A DNA stretch of 50,933 nucleotides from Planctomycetota bacterium. Its GTDB lineage: Bacteria; Planctomycetota; UBA8742; UBA2392. Shown here in pieces: positions 1-8,174 of the stretch. The notes beneath the pieces were generated by a model. It saw only the letters and a program-made list of their open reading frames with translations, was not told the origin of the DNA and did no database searches. Made by a program: the position numbers and the translations under genes. Every line of letters begins with the position of its first letter. Positions within the stretch are counted from its first letter, which is position 1. The stretch is from NCBI GenBank assembly GCA_019186845.1, contig JABARW010000055.1, positions 1-50,933 on the forward strand, written 5' to 3'.

Positions 1-202
1 AAATCCCCTCACCGGCGACCGCAAGAACGTGTGCAAGGCCTTCTTCAGCTTTGTCGCCCTGGACGGTGACAGCCAGCCGACTCCGATCACACCCGTTGAA
101 CTTGAGACGGACCAGGACCGCCAGCTCAACGCCGAAGCCCAGGCGCGTTATGACGCCCGCAAGAAGGGCACCTCTGACTCGCGCCGGATCGTGAAGAAGT
201 AG
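1..202 (+). CDS. Acyl-CoA thioesterase (hotdog fold), C-terminal fragment
   Basis: The left edge cuts this gene; the visible 66 codons end at a TAG at 200-202. The peptide runs NPLTGDRKNVCKAFFSFVAL, then a proline-rich stretch, then a charged tail rich in Arg, Lys and Gln. This is the ending typical of YciA/acyl-CoA hydrolase proteins, in which a hotdog strand (FxFVALD) is followed by P-x-P-I-x-P and a charged helix. Such enzymes hydrolyse acyl-CoA to free acid and CoA in the cytoplasm. The catalytic part lies outside the window, so the call rests on the C-terminal pattern only. It converges on the next gene with three bases between the stop codons and no terminator. Confidence 0.65.
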   Translation, partial: NPLTGDRKNVCKAFFSFVALDGDSQPTPITPVELETDQDRQLNAEAQARYDARKKGTSDSRRIVKK

Positions 203-205
203 CTT

Positions 206-535
206 CTAAAGCCGTTTCGCCTGGCCCTCAGACAGTTCCAGCTCATAGGACTCTGCTTCATCGGGCCGCAGGGAAAGCCGCGCTCCGTCCTGGGAGTAAC
301 TGCCCTGCTCGACACGCCGGACCTGGCCCCGATCGCCGCTGACTTCGCCCTCGAAGCTCAGGTAGAGCCGTCGGTGGGGTTCCAGTTCGCGCCAGGGGCA
401 GCTTTCGCCGGCGGCGGCGAGGCGCTGCGCAAGTTGGCAGGCGCGAAGGCGCTCCTGGCCCAGGACCTCCAGCAAAAGGTCAAAGTGCACGCCGCCATTG
501 ACGCTATGGGCCAGAATCACGTATCTCAGGGCCAT
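206..535 (-). CDS. Small LigD-type 3'-phosphoesterase-like protein
   Basis: This 109-residue protein starts MALRYVILAH and carries VHFDLLLE at residues 16-23, matching the LHYDFRLE signature of the LigD 3'-phosphoesterase domain. Further on, HRRLYLSFEGEVSGDRGQV corresponds to the HPLxYxxFEGxIPxG-x-YG stretch of that fold. Stand-alone short versions are, from memory, common in Planctomycetota. The LigD domain removes 3'-terminal phosphate or ribonucleotide ends during DNA repair; whether this short form is catalytic is unknown. His17 and Asp19 are present, but other metal-binding His residues of LigD are not obvious. The ATG at 533-535 overlaps the truA ATG on the other strand. An alternative upstream start (MRLMALRY) would begin at 544. 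Confidence 0.65.
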   Translation of the reverse strand: MALRYVILAHSVNGGVHFDLLLEVLGQERLRACQLAQRLAAAGESCPWRELEPHRRLYLSFEGEVSGDRGQVRRVEQGSYSQDGARLSLRPDEAESYELELSEGQAKRL

Positions 536-1394
536 GAGGCGCATCTTACTCACGATTGAGTTCCACGGCGGCAGCTTCTTTGGCTGGCAGCGCCAGGGCG
601 CGGCCCGCACGGTGCAGAGCACGCTGGAAGAAGCAGTGCGCGACCTCGTCGGCCACGAGGCAACGATGCACAGCTCAGGTCGCACGGATCGCGGCGTCCA
701 CGCACTGGCCATGGCAGCCCACGTTGACCTCGACTCCCGACTGGACCCGGCAAGCATCATGATGGCGCTGAATGCCCGTCTGCCTCAGGATTGCAAGGTC
801 CGCCGCGCGCAGGAGGTGGACCCCCGCTTCCATGCGCGCTTTGATGCCCTTTCCAAACTCTACCGCTACAGCTTCGTCCTGGGCCGCGCGCCAAGCCCCC
901 TGCTGGCAGACCGCGCCTGCCACATGCCAAGACCCCTGGACGTCTCAGCCATGGCCCATGCCGCCCGACTTTTGATGGGCCGCCACGACTTCGCCTGCTT
1001 TGAGTCCAGCAGCGACGAAGCGGGGGATGACGACGGATTGGACATCACCGCTGACCGCTTTGGTCCCGCCGCCCTTGCTTCCGGTCACAGCGCCCCGCCG
1101 CCATGGCGCAAGCCCCGGCCCAGGGGCTCTGTACGCAACCTTATGGCCCTGGAAGTCCGCCGCGTAGGGCGACTCGTACAGATTGAGGCCAGCGCCGACG
1201 GCTTTCTGCGCGGCATGGTTCGCGGCATTGCCGGCACCTTGGCCCAAGTGGGTTTAGGGCGGCAAGAGCCGGCTTGGGTGCTCCAAGTTCTGGCAAGCCG
1301 GGACAGGCGCAAAGCGGGGGCCAACATGCCCGCGGAGGGTTTGACGCTGGTTCGAGTCGTCTATCCCCCGGAAGCCCTGAAGTGGCCGCTATAA
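534..1394 (+). CDS. truA: tRNA pseudouridine(38-40) synthase TruA
   Basis: TruA converts uridines 38-40 in the anticodon stem-loop of many tRNAs to pseudouridine. The 286-residue protein has the family start (LLTIEFHGGSFFGWQRQ) and the catalytic motif SSGRTDRGVHA with the nucleophile Asp52. An acidic, low-complexity insertion of about 30 residues (around 155-190) precedes the usual NxxxLEVRR strand; E. coli TruA lacks it. I chose ATG 534 because the family starts immediately before the first beta strand; the reading frame stays open upstream to an ATG at 498. No Shine-Dalgarno is visible, and the start overlaps the divergent phosphoesterase-like gene, so any leader must lie inside that gene. 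Confidence 0.93.
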   Translation: MRRILLTIEFHGGSFFGWQRQGAARTVQSTLEEAVRDLVGHEATMHSSGRTDRGVHALAMAAHVDLDSRLDPASIMMALNARLPQDCKVRRAQEVDPRFHARFDALSKLYRYSFVLGRAPSPLLADRACHMPRPLDVSAMAHAARLLMGRHDFACFESSSDEAGDDDGLDITADRFGPAALASGHSAPPPWRKPRPRGSVRNLMALEVRRVGRLVQIEASADGFLRGMVRGIAGTLAQVGLGRQEPAWVLQVLASRDRRKAGANMPAEGLTLVRVVYPPEALKWPL

Positions 1395-1404
1395 ACTGCC
1401 GTCC

Positions 1405-1432
1405 TTGACACACTTAGGTTGGCGGTTAGGCT
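1405..1432 (+). promoter_or_regulatory. Putative sigma-70-type promoter upstream of the metallophosphoesterase
   Basis: A perfect TTGACA at 1405-1410 is followed after 16 bases by TAGGCT (1427-1432), a weak -10. It lies in the 98-base gap between truA and the metallophosphoesterase gene and would put the start site about 55 bases before the GTG at 1493. The -35 is strong and the -10 poor, so this is a candidate only. Confidence 0.35.
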
Positions 1433-1492
1433 CACACCATTGCTCCACACCGGCAGGCATCCCAACTCTTGGCGTGACCGAAAGTTCTGAGC

Positions 1493-2263
1493 GTGAAGGC
1501 ACTGGTCTCTGACATACACGCCAACTTGGCCGCCTGGGAAGCCGTGGAGAAGGACATCAAGTCCCACGGCATCACGGAAATCTATTCCTTGGGCGACCTT
1601 GTGGGCTACGGCCCGCAGCCCGTCGAGATTGTCGACGCGGCCATGAACTTCCAGGTGAACCTGATGGGCAACCACGACGAAGCCGTGGTGTTTGAGCCCG
1701 TGGGCTTCAACTACCGCGCCCTGACGGCAATCCGCTGGACCAAGAAGCTGATGGAGCCGGGCTTCTTTGGCCTGAAGAACAAGAAGCGCATGAGCTTTCT
1801 CAAGGCGCTCAAGCTCACCCATCGCGAGGACGGTTGCCTCTTTGTACACGGCAGCCCGCGAGAGCCTACGACCGAATACATCCTGCGGGGTGACTGCGAC
1901 AATGCCCAGAGCGGTTACCCTGAAGCCGTGGAGAAGATGAAGCAGATCTTCAGCGCCATTGATTCCGTCTGCATCGTCGGCCACACCCACATTCCCTGCG
2001 TGATGGGCGAGGATTTCAGCTATCGCAGCGACCGCGATCTCGGCTACGAGTTCACCGTCGAGAAAGGCAAGAAATTCGTGCTCAACGTGGGCAGCGTCGG
2101 CCAGCCGCGCGACGGCGACACGCGGGCCTGCTATGTGATCTGGGACGGGCCGAAGTTCATCTGGAGACGTATCGAGTACGACGTGAAGAAGACCGTTGCG
2201 CTGATTCGTGCCATCAAGGAAATTGACAGTTACAACGCTGACCGGCTCGAGAAGGGCCAATAA
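1493..2263 (+). CDS. Metallophosphoesterase (calcineurin-like)
   Basis: The 256-residue cytoplasmic protein has the full dinuclear-metal phosphoesterase motif set: SDIHAN (Asp7, His9), LGDLVGYGP, MGNHDE, VHGSP and VGHTHIP. This matches the YfcE/YmdB-like single-domain phosphoesterases of about 250 residues, often annotated as metallophosphatase family. The substrate cannot be told from sequence; related enzymes hydrolyse phosphodiesters, cyclic nucleotides or phosphoproteins. The start is a GTG at 1493, directly before the first beta strand. It is the first gene of the long plus-strand run, and the hibernation factor follows 13 bases after its TAA. Confidence 0.85.
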   Translation: MKALVSDIHANLAAWEAVEKDIKSHGITEIYSLGDLVGYGPQPVEIVDAAMNFQVNLMGNHDEAVVFEPVGFNYRALTAIRWTKKLMEPGFFGLKNKKRMSFLKALKLTHREDGCLFVHGSPREPTTEYILRGDCDNAQSGYPEAVEKMKQIFSAIDSVCIVGHTHIPCVMGEDFSYRSDRDLGYEFTVEKGKKFVLNVGSVGQPRDGDTRACYVIWDGPKFIWRRIEYDVKKTVALIRAIKEIDSYNADRLEKGQ

Positions 2264-2276
2264 TCGGGGGTTGCCA

Positions 2277-2666
2277 GTGAAACTGACCATCGTTGCCAAG
2301 CACGCGAAGATCACGGATGCCATCAAGGAATACGCCGAGGACAAGGTGGAGCGTCTCGAACGCTTCTTCGACCGCATCAACAGCATCCATGTCACGCTGG
2401 ACAAGCAGGGCGATTCCAACCGGTGCGAAATCGAGATCGCCGCGGCGCGCCACGGCCACTTTGTTGCCTCGGTGACCAACACCGAAGACATCCACGCCGC
2501 CATCGACCTCTGCCTGGACAAGTCGGAGCGCCAGCTCAAGAAGCTCAAGGAGAAGATCCGCGGCCACAAGGGCACCGAAAAGCGCAAGAAGCTCGGCCGC
2601 GACGTCAAGCGCCAGACCCAGCGCCTGCCCAAGGACGAGACCTACGAGGACGCGGTCAACGAATAG
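2277..2666 (+). CDS. raiA: Ribosome hibernation-promoting factor, short form
   Basis: The protein binds the decoding region of the 30S subunit and inactivates ribosomes in slow growth. The 129-residue product has the RaiA/HPF fold pattern: MKLTIVAKHAKITDAIKEYA, then KVERLERFF, a basic beta-rich centre, and DIHAAIDLCLDKSERQLKKLKEKIRGH. A charged tail follows, but no long-HPF dimerisation domain, so it is the short type that makes 100S dimers only with a partner such as RMF, or acts like YfiA. I set the start at GTG 2277 because GGGGG at 2266-2270 lies six bases upstream and the fold begins there. It sits between the phosphoesterase and yvcK with short gaps, suggesting an operon. Confidence 0.9.
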   Translation: MKLTIVAKHAKITDAIKEYAEDKVERLERFFDRINSIHVTLDKQGDSNRCEIEIAAARHGHFVASVTNTEDIHAAIDLCLDKSERQLKKLKEKIRGHKGTEKRKKLGRDVKRQTQRLPKDETYEDAVNE

Positions 2667-2675
2667 CCCCGAGGC

Positions 2676-3668
2676 ATGGCCCTGTTCCCCAGACTGTTCC
2701 GGCGTTCTCCCACCGTGGTAGCCATCGGCGGGGGCACCGGTGCGTCTTGCCTGTTGCGCGGCCTGAAGGAACACACCGACAAGCTGACCGCCATCGTGAC
2801 GGTGGCCGACGACGGTGGCTCTTCGGGGCGCCTGCGCCAGGAGTTCGGCATGCTCCCGCCGGGAGACGTCCGCAACTGCCTCGCGGCGCTGAGCGACTCC
2901 GGAAGCGTGCTGGAGCGCCTGTTCCAGCACCGCTTTGAGGAAGGCGACCTGAAGGGCCATGCCTTTGGCAACATCTTTCTCGCGGCCCTCACGCAGGTCA
3001 CGGGCGACTTTGTCAGCGCGGTCAAGGAAGCCAACCGCGTGCTCTCCGTGCGCGGGCGCGTGCTGCCGGCCACGGGCGTCAAGGTCAGCCTCGTGGCGGA
3101 GCACAGCGACGGAACCAAGACCACGGGCGAGTCGCTGGTGGGGCGCGTGGACAAACCCGTGGTGCGCCTGCACCTGCGCCCCGCTGACGTCAAGGCCGCG
3201 CCGGAGGTGGTCGACGCCATCATGCAGGCCGACCTCGTGGTACTGGGCCCTGGCTCCCTTTACACCAGCGTGATCCCGAACCTTCTCATCAGTGAAGTGC
3301 GCAAAGCGCTGCTGGCCACGCCGGCCGTGGTGGGCTACGTCTGCAATGTCATGACCCAGCGCGGCGAAACCAGCGGCTTTCCGGCCTCCAGGCATGTCCG
3401 CGCCATCATGGACCACGCTTCGCCCGAACTGCTGGACTTCGTGCTCGTCAGCACCTCGACCATCCCGGACAAGCTGCTGGCCGCCTACCGCGCTGAGGGC
3501 AGCGTACCCGTAACCGCAGACATGGCAGAACTGTCCAAGCTGCCGGGTCAGGTACGCATCATCGCCGCAGACCTGGCCAGCGCCGACAATTTCGTGCGGC
3601 ATGACTCGGCGCGGCTGGCTGAGGTGCTGCTGGAGACCTACCGGGAATTCCGAAAAAATCGCGCCTGA
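2676..3668 (+). CDS. yvcK: Gluconeogenesis factor YvcK/CofD family
   Basis: This 330-residue protein belongs to the CofD-like YvcK family, which binds UDP-sugars and, in Bacillus subtilis, is needed for growth on gluconeogenic carbon and for correct placement of cell-wall enzymes. Visible motifs are the nucleotide loop AIGGGTGASCLLRGLK (residues 16-31), VADDGGSSGRLR (43-54), PPGDVRNCLAALSD and LGPGSLYTSVIPNLL. It starts nine bases after raiA. Its next neighbour is an HPr gene; in B. subtilis yvcK lies beside crh, an HPr-like regulator, so the pairing is conserved in kind. No RapZ/YvcJ or HPr kinase gene is seen here. Confidence 0.92.
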   Translation: MALFPRLFRRSPTVVAIGGGTGASCLLRGLKEHTDKLTAIVTVADDGGSSGRLRQEFGMLPPGDVRNCLAALSDSGSVLERLFQHRFEEGDLKGHAFGNIFLAALTQVTGDFVSAVKEANRVLSVRGRVLPATGVKVSLVAEHSDGTKTTGESLVGRVDKPVVRLHLRPADVKAAPEVVDAIMQADLVVLGPGSLYTSVIPNLLISEVRKALLATPAVVGYVCNVMTQRGETSGFPASRHVRAIMDHASPELLDFVLVSTSTIPDKLLAAYRAEGSVPVTADMAELSKLPGQVRIIAADLASADNFVRHDSARLAEVLLETYREFRKNRA

Positions 3669-3694
3669 CCGCAGGACGCGTGCATTTCTACAAT
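3665..3694 (+). promoter_or_regulatory. Putative promoter upstream of ptsH
   Basis: TACAAT at 3689-3694 is a good -10 box; CTGACC at 3665-3670, overlapping the end of yvcK, is a partial -35 with an 18-base spacer. Transcription would start near 3701, giving a leader of about 35 bases to the ptsH ATG. This would let ptsH-ptsI be expressed apart from the upstream genes. Confidence 0.35.
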
Positions 3695-3735
3695 GTTCTC
3701 GCTAAAAGTTTGGCCTTGCTGAGTCGGGAATGCCC

Positions 3736-4011
3736 ATGCCGGTTCGCGCCGAAGTCGAATTGCTGAACAAGTACGGCCTCCACCAGCGGCCGGCCATGAA
3801 GGTCATTGAGACGGCCGGGCGCTTCAGTTCCGAGGTGTACCTGATCAAGGGAGATCAGCGCTGCAACGCCAAGAGCATCATTGACGTCATCATGCTCGCC
3901 GCGGAGAAAGGCACCCGCCTGACCGTGGAAACCGAGGGCGCCGATGCCGAGGCTGCGGCCAAAGCGCTGGTTGAACTGTTCCTGAACAAGTTCTACCTCT
4001 CCGAAGACTAG
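3736..4011 (+). CDS. ptsH: Phosphocarrier protein HPr
   Basis: HPr takes a phosphoryl group from enzyme I on its active histidine and passes it to EIIA proteins or regulators. The 91-residue product has GLHQRPA with His16 and the second signature CNAKSIIDVIMLAA with Ser47, the position phosphorylated by HPr kinase in other bacteria. I prefer ATG 3736 to the in-frame ATG 3730, because GGGA at 3726-3729 is six bases from 3736 but abuts 3730, and 3736 puts the histidine at the usual place. Enzyme I follows after 13 bases. No sugar EII gene occurs nearby, so the pair may act in regulation, as in the nitrogen PTS. Confidence 0.9.
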   Translation: MPVRAEVELLNKYGLHQRPAMKVIETAGRFSSEVYLIKGDQRCNAKSIIDVIMLAAEKGTRLTVETEGADAEAAAKALVELFLNKFYLSED

Positions 4012-4024
4012 CCGGCCCGGGCCC

Positions 4025-5776
4025 ATGGAAATCAAGATTGGCATTCCTGTTTCACCCGGCGTGGCCATTGCGCCCGCGCTGGTACTGGATTCTGAGTCCT
4101 TCCGCATTCCAAAGCGCTTCATCCGCAAGGACGAGGTGGAGGCCGAAACGAGGCGCTTTGAGGCCGCGCGCAAGAAGGCCGTGGCCGAGGTCGCCGGCAT
4201 CAAGGAAGGTATTCACTCCGTCGTGAAGGATGAGGTCGCCAGCATCTTCGGCTCGCACCTGGTGATCCTGAACGACCCCAAGCTGCTGGGAGAAATCCGC
4301 GAGAAGATCGAAAGCAAGCGCTACACCGCCGAATACGCCGTTTCACGCGTGTTCCGCAAGGTCATAAAGGCCTTCCAGGAGATCCAGGACGCCTATTTCT
4401 CGCAGCGCGTCAACGACTTCTACGACATTCAAAAGCGCCTGCTGCGCAACCTGCTGGGCCAGAAGGCCGAGAACCTCAGCAAGCTGGACCGCAAGGTCAT
4501 CATTGTCGCCCACGACCTCACGCCGTCACAGACCGCGACGCTGGACAAAGCCATGGTCGTGGGCTTTGCCACAGACTCCGGCGGCGCCACAAGCCACACC
4601 GCGATTTTGGCCAACGCGCTGGGCATTCCTGCCGTAGTCGGTCTGGGCACGCTCAGCCAGGACATCTCCGGCGGCGATATCGTCGTGCTGGACGGCAAGT
4701 CGGGCCGTGTGATCGTCAATCCGGACGATGACACCCGTGAAAAGTACGCCGAGAGGGTCAAGGGCTTCGTGGACCGCGGCCGCAAACTCGCCGACGCCGC
4801 CTCGAAGGCCGAACGCGCCACCAAGGACGGTCAGCGCGTCACGCTCTACGCCAACATCGAATTCGACGAAGAGGTGGAGTACAGCCTGAACATGGGGGCG
4901 GAAGGCGTGGGCCTGTTCCGTACCGAGTTCATCTACGCCAAGTACGGCGCCCACCCCACGGAAGAACAGCACTACGAGACTTACGCCCGCGCCCACAAGC
5001 TGCTCGGCGGCAAACTTCTGACGCTGCGCACCATGGATTTCGGCGCAGACAAGTTCGCCGCCGAAGTCGGGCTGGAGCGCGAGGACAACCCCTTCCTGGG
5101 GTGCCGCAGCATCCGCCTGTCACTGCGCGAGCCCAAGCTCTTCACGACGCAAGTGCGCGCCATCCTGCGCGCGGGCAAGCTGGGCCCCACACGTATGATG
5201 CTGCCCATGATCAGCAGCATCGAGGAGTTCCGCTCCGCCGTCGCCCTCATCGAGGGCGTCAAGGCCGACCTCGCCCGTGAAGGAATCGACTTCAGCCATG
5301 ACGTGCCCGTGGGCATGATGGTCGAAGTCCCTTCCGCCGCAATTGCCATTGACAGCTTCGTCAAGGATGCCGCGTTCTTCTCCATCGGCACCAACGACCT
5401 TGTGCAGTACACCCTGGCCGTGGACCGCAACAACCAGCATGTAGCCAACCTGTTCCGGCACACGCACCCCTCGGTGCTGCGCCTCATCCGCGGGGTCATT
5501 GCCGCGGCCAACCAGCACAAGCTGCCGGTCAGCGTCTGCGGAGAGATGGCCAGCGAGGGCCGCTTTGCCATTCTGCTGCTGGGCTTTGGCCTGCGGGATT
5601 TCTCCGTGGGGCCGCAAAGCCTGCCCGAGCTGCGCACGATTCTCTCGCGGGTTTCAGCCGCCGAAGCCGAAAGCCTGGCCGCGGAAGTCATGGCCATGGC
5701 CCAGAGCGACGAGATCGATCGCCTGCTGGAGGCCACGGCTGAACGCCTCCTGCCCCGCGAAGAATTCGGCGACTGA
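4025..5776 (+). CDS. ptsI: PTS enzyme I (phosphoenolpyruvate-protein phosphotransferase)
   Basis: Enzyme I autophosphorylates from phosphoenolpyruvate and phosphorylates HPr. The 583 residues match the standard single-chain length. The phosphohistidine motif GGATSHTAIL places His191 where E. coli has His189. The C-terminal PEP-binding barrel shows FLGCRSIRLSL, GTNDLVQYTLAVDR and SVCGEMASE with the catalytic Cys505. There is no N-terminal GAF domain, so it is PtsI-like and not PtsP, despite the regulatory neighbourhood. ptsH precedes it closely; prkA begins 79 bases later without an evident terminator. Confidence 0.94.
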   Translation: MEIKIGIPVSPGVAIAPALVLDSESFRIPKRFIRKDEVEAETRRFEAARKKAVAEVAGIKEGIHSVVKDEVASIFGSHLVILNDPKLLGEIREKIESKRYTAEYAVSRVFRKVIKAFQEIQDAYFSQRVNDFYDIQKRLLRNLLGQKAENLSKLDRKVIIVAHDLTPSQTATLDKAMVVGFATDSGGATSHTAILANALGIPAVVGLGTLSQDISGGDIVVLDGKSGRVIVNPDDDTREKYAERVKGFVDRGRKLADAASKAERATKDGQRVTLYANIEFDEEVEYSLNMGAEGVGLFRTEFIYAKYGAHPTEEQHYETYARAHKLLGGKLLTLRTMDFGADKFAAEVGLEREDNPFLGCRSIRLSLREPKLFTTQVRAILRAGKLGPTRMMLPMISSIEEFRSAVALIEGVKADLAREGIDFSHDVPVGMMVEVPSAAIAIDSFVKDAAFFSIGTNDLVQYTLAVDRNNQHVANLFRHTHPSVLRLIRGVIAAANQHKLPVSVCGEMASEGRFAILLLGFGLRDFSVGPQSLPELRTILSRVSAAEAESLAAEVMAMAQSDEIDRLLEATAERLLPREEFGD

Positions 5777-5855
5777 GCAACCTTTCGTCAGGCCGCTAGG
5801 CCCTTGCGCTCAACACTTGCTAGACTGTCGCGGCCAACGGGGCGCGAGAGCCAAC

Positions 5856-8147
5856 ATGTCCGCCAGCAAGCCGCAACTCAGTGAAAAGGACATCACCGAC
5901 TTCGTCGTGCGCGAGAACCTCGAGCGCTACACCGGGGCGGCCTGGCAGGGCAGCTTCACAGAATACCTCGCCCAGGTAGCCAAGGACCCCTACCGCCACA
6001 CCCGAACCGCCTATCAGCTCGTCTACGACATGATCATGCATTACGGTCATGAAGGCTTCGAGGACAGCGGCGAGGAGGTCCGGCGCTACCGTCTTTTCGA
6101 TGATCCGTTCAATGGCGGCAAGAGCGCCATCTACGGCCTTGAGCGAACCATCGAGCGGCTGGTCAAGTTCATCCGCTCGGGCGCCCGCGAGGGCGGCAAG
6201 GAGCGCATCTTCATCCTGCACGGCCCCGTCGGCACGGCCAAAACCAGCATTCTGGACCTCATGGCGCGCGGCCTGGAGGGCTATACCGCCACCGACGAAG
6301 GTGCGGTCTATTCGTTTGCCTGGCGCTTTGGAAAGGACTTCCACAGTGAAGGCGCGCCCGGGCTGGGTTTTGGCCAGGCGGCCGCGGGCGGCGACTACGC
6401 GGGCATCAAGAATCCTGTAGCCGTGCTGCCTTCCCAGATGCACGAGCACCCGCTGTTCCTGATCCCCCGGGCCGTGCGCCGCGACCTGCTCTCGCAGCTC
6501 TTCGAGCGCGCCGGTATCAGCGCAAGGCGCGCGATTCCCCACAAGATCATCGAGGGCGAGCTCGACTTCAACAGCAAGCAGATCTACGACTTTCTGATGC
6601 GCCGTTATAAGGGTGACTGGCTCAAGGTCATGGACCATGTGCTGGTGCAGCGCATGGTCTTCTCCGAAAGCGGCGGCACGGGCATTGCCAAGATTCCGCC
6701 GGAGGGCAACGTCGAAACCGCCAGCACGCCGGTGACCATCGACGAGAACTTCAAGTACATCGCCAACCTGATCAGCAGCGTGAGCCTCGTGCGCTTTCAC
6801 GGCAAGTATGTGCGTGGCAACCGCGGCCTGGTGCATTACTCGGACATCTTCAAGAAGCCCGTGGGCTATCTGCAGCACCTGCTCAGCGCCGTGGAAGAAC
6901 ACAAGATGGACTTCAGCGAGGTCAGTTGCGACATCGACGTCATGATCATCGGGACGACGAACCTCGCCGAGTATTCGGCCATCCGAGCCGACCCGCTCAG
7001 CAAAGCCCTGCGTTCGCGCATCCGCAAGATTGACGTGCCTTACCTGCTCAACTACCAGGACGAAGAGAAAATCTACAACCGCGGCCTGCGCATGGCGCGC
7101 CGCTACCACAAGATCGCCCCCCACACCACGGAAATGGCCGCGCTTTGGGCCGTGATGAGCCGGGTTCAAAAGAGCGACCTGCCCCACTCCACCGACGTGC
7201 AGGAGGAAACCCGCCAGGTGCTGAGCAAGCTCACGCCGCTTTCGAAAACGCTGCTCTACGCCGGCGAGTACCCGCCCAACCTCAGCGGCAAGGAGCGCCA
7301 GCAGCTCACGCGCGAAGTCCGAAAGCGCCTGCGCAACGAGTATCCCGATGAGGGCATGGACGGCATCCCCACGCGCATCCTGCAGAACCTCTTCGCCGAC
7401 CTGTGCGAGGATGACGACAGCGACTGCATCACACCCTTTTCCGTGTTCAAACTGCTGGATCAGGTGGTGGAGCAGGGCCCTGTCAACTACGACTTCCTGG
7501 CGCGGCAGCGCGACGACAGCTACCACGACTTCCGCGGCTTCACTACCGTGCTGCGCATGCGCTACGACGAAATCATCTCGTCGGAGATCGAGAACAGCAT
7601 CATCAACGTTGACAACAACGAGATCGAGGCGCGCATCCGCGAGTATCTCAAACACGTCACGGCCTACAATCGCAAGGAGAAGCTGCGCAATGAAGTAACG
7701 GGCCGCGATCAGGAGCCGGACGACAAGCTGATGCGCCGCCTGGAATCGCTGATGGACGTAGAGGACAGCGAACGCGACTTTTTCCGGTTCAAGATGGTAT
7801 CGCGCCTGACTAACGCGCTGACGGGGGGTACGGGGCACATCAAGGCCGGAGACTCGGGCGTGGCGCGTATTGACTTCTATGAGGTGTACAGCGACGTGTT
7901 CAAGGTGATCCACCGCTCCCTGTACAAGGAAAAACGCGACCGCATCAACTGGAACAACATCAAGCGCGACCTCGAGAAGCACAGCTCGCGCGAAGCCCTG
8001 GACAAGACCGTGGAGAAGGAAGGCAAAGCCGACCACGCGCCCGCGATCACGCTGCTGGACAACCTGGAAAAGTCCTACGGCTATGTTTACGAGTGCGCCC
8101 GCCCCATCGTGCTGTATTTCATCGAGCGCCGTCTCGGCAACCGCTAG
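5856..8147 (+). CDS. prkA: PrkA family AAA+ protein (serine protein kinase/protease)
   Basis: PrkA (YeaG in E. coli) was described as a serine kinase, and the B. subtilis protein was later shown to have AAA+ protease activity; it acts in stationary phase and sporulation. The 763-residue product shows the family N-terminus, the Walker A motif GPVGTAKTS at residues 123-131, the region around GLVHYSDIFKKPVGYL, the sensor strand MIIGTTNLAEY, and the PrkA C-terminal domain. Family members are usually about 640-690 residues, so this one is longer. I set the start at ATG 5856; the frame is open upstream into ptsI, but homology begins here. The usual partners yeaH (DUF444) and spoVR are absent; a polytopic membrane protein follows after 27 bases. 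Confidence 0.9.
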   Translation: MSASKPQLSEKDITDFVVRENLERYTGAAWQGSFTEYLAQVAKDPYRHTRTAYQLVYDMIMHYGHEGFEDSGEEVRRYRLFDDPFNGGKSAIYGLERTIERLVKFIRSGAREGGKERIFILHGPVGTAKTSILDLMARGLEGYTATDEGAVYSFAWRFGKDFHSEGAPGLGFGQAAAGGDYAGIKNPVAVLPSQMHEHPLFLIPRAVRRDLLSQLFERAGISARRAIPHKIIEGELDFNSKQIYDFLMRRYKGDWLKVMDHVLVQRMVFSESGGTGIAKIPPEGNVETASTPVTIDENFKYIANLISSVSLVRFHGKYVRGNRGLVHYSDIFKKPVGYLQHLLSAVEEHKMDFSEVSCDIDVMIIGTTNLAEYSAIRADPLSKALRSRIRKIDVPYLLNYQDEEKIYNRGLRMARRYHKIAPHTTEMAALWAVMSRVQKSDLPHSTDVQEETRQVLSKLTPLSKTLLYAGEYPPNLSGKERQQLTREVRKRLRNEYPDEGMDGIPTRILQNLFADLCEDDDSDCITPFSVFKLLDQVVEQGPVNYDFLARQRDDSYHDFRGFTTVLRMRYDEIISSEIENSIINVDNNEIEARIREYLKHVTAYNRKEKLRNEVTGRDQEPDDKLMRRLESLMDVEDSERDFFRFKMVSRLTNALTGGTGHIKAGDSGVARIDFYEVYSDVFKVIHRSLYKEKRDRINWNNIKRDLEKHSSREALDKTVEKEGKADHAPAITLLDNLEKSYGYVYECARPIVLYFIERRLGNR

Positions 8148-8174
8148 CGCGTCACCGCCCGGGCCACCCCCACC

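Noticed and set aside
2214..3602. Long minus-strand open frame (462 codons) opposite raiA and yvcK
   Set aside because: Codons mirror the plus-strand genes; the translation is rich in His, Ala, Gly and Arg with no fold-like pattern. Both plus genes are firmly identified.
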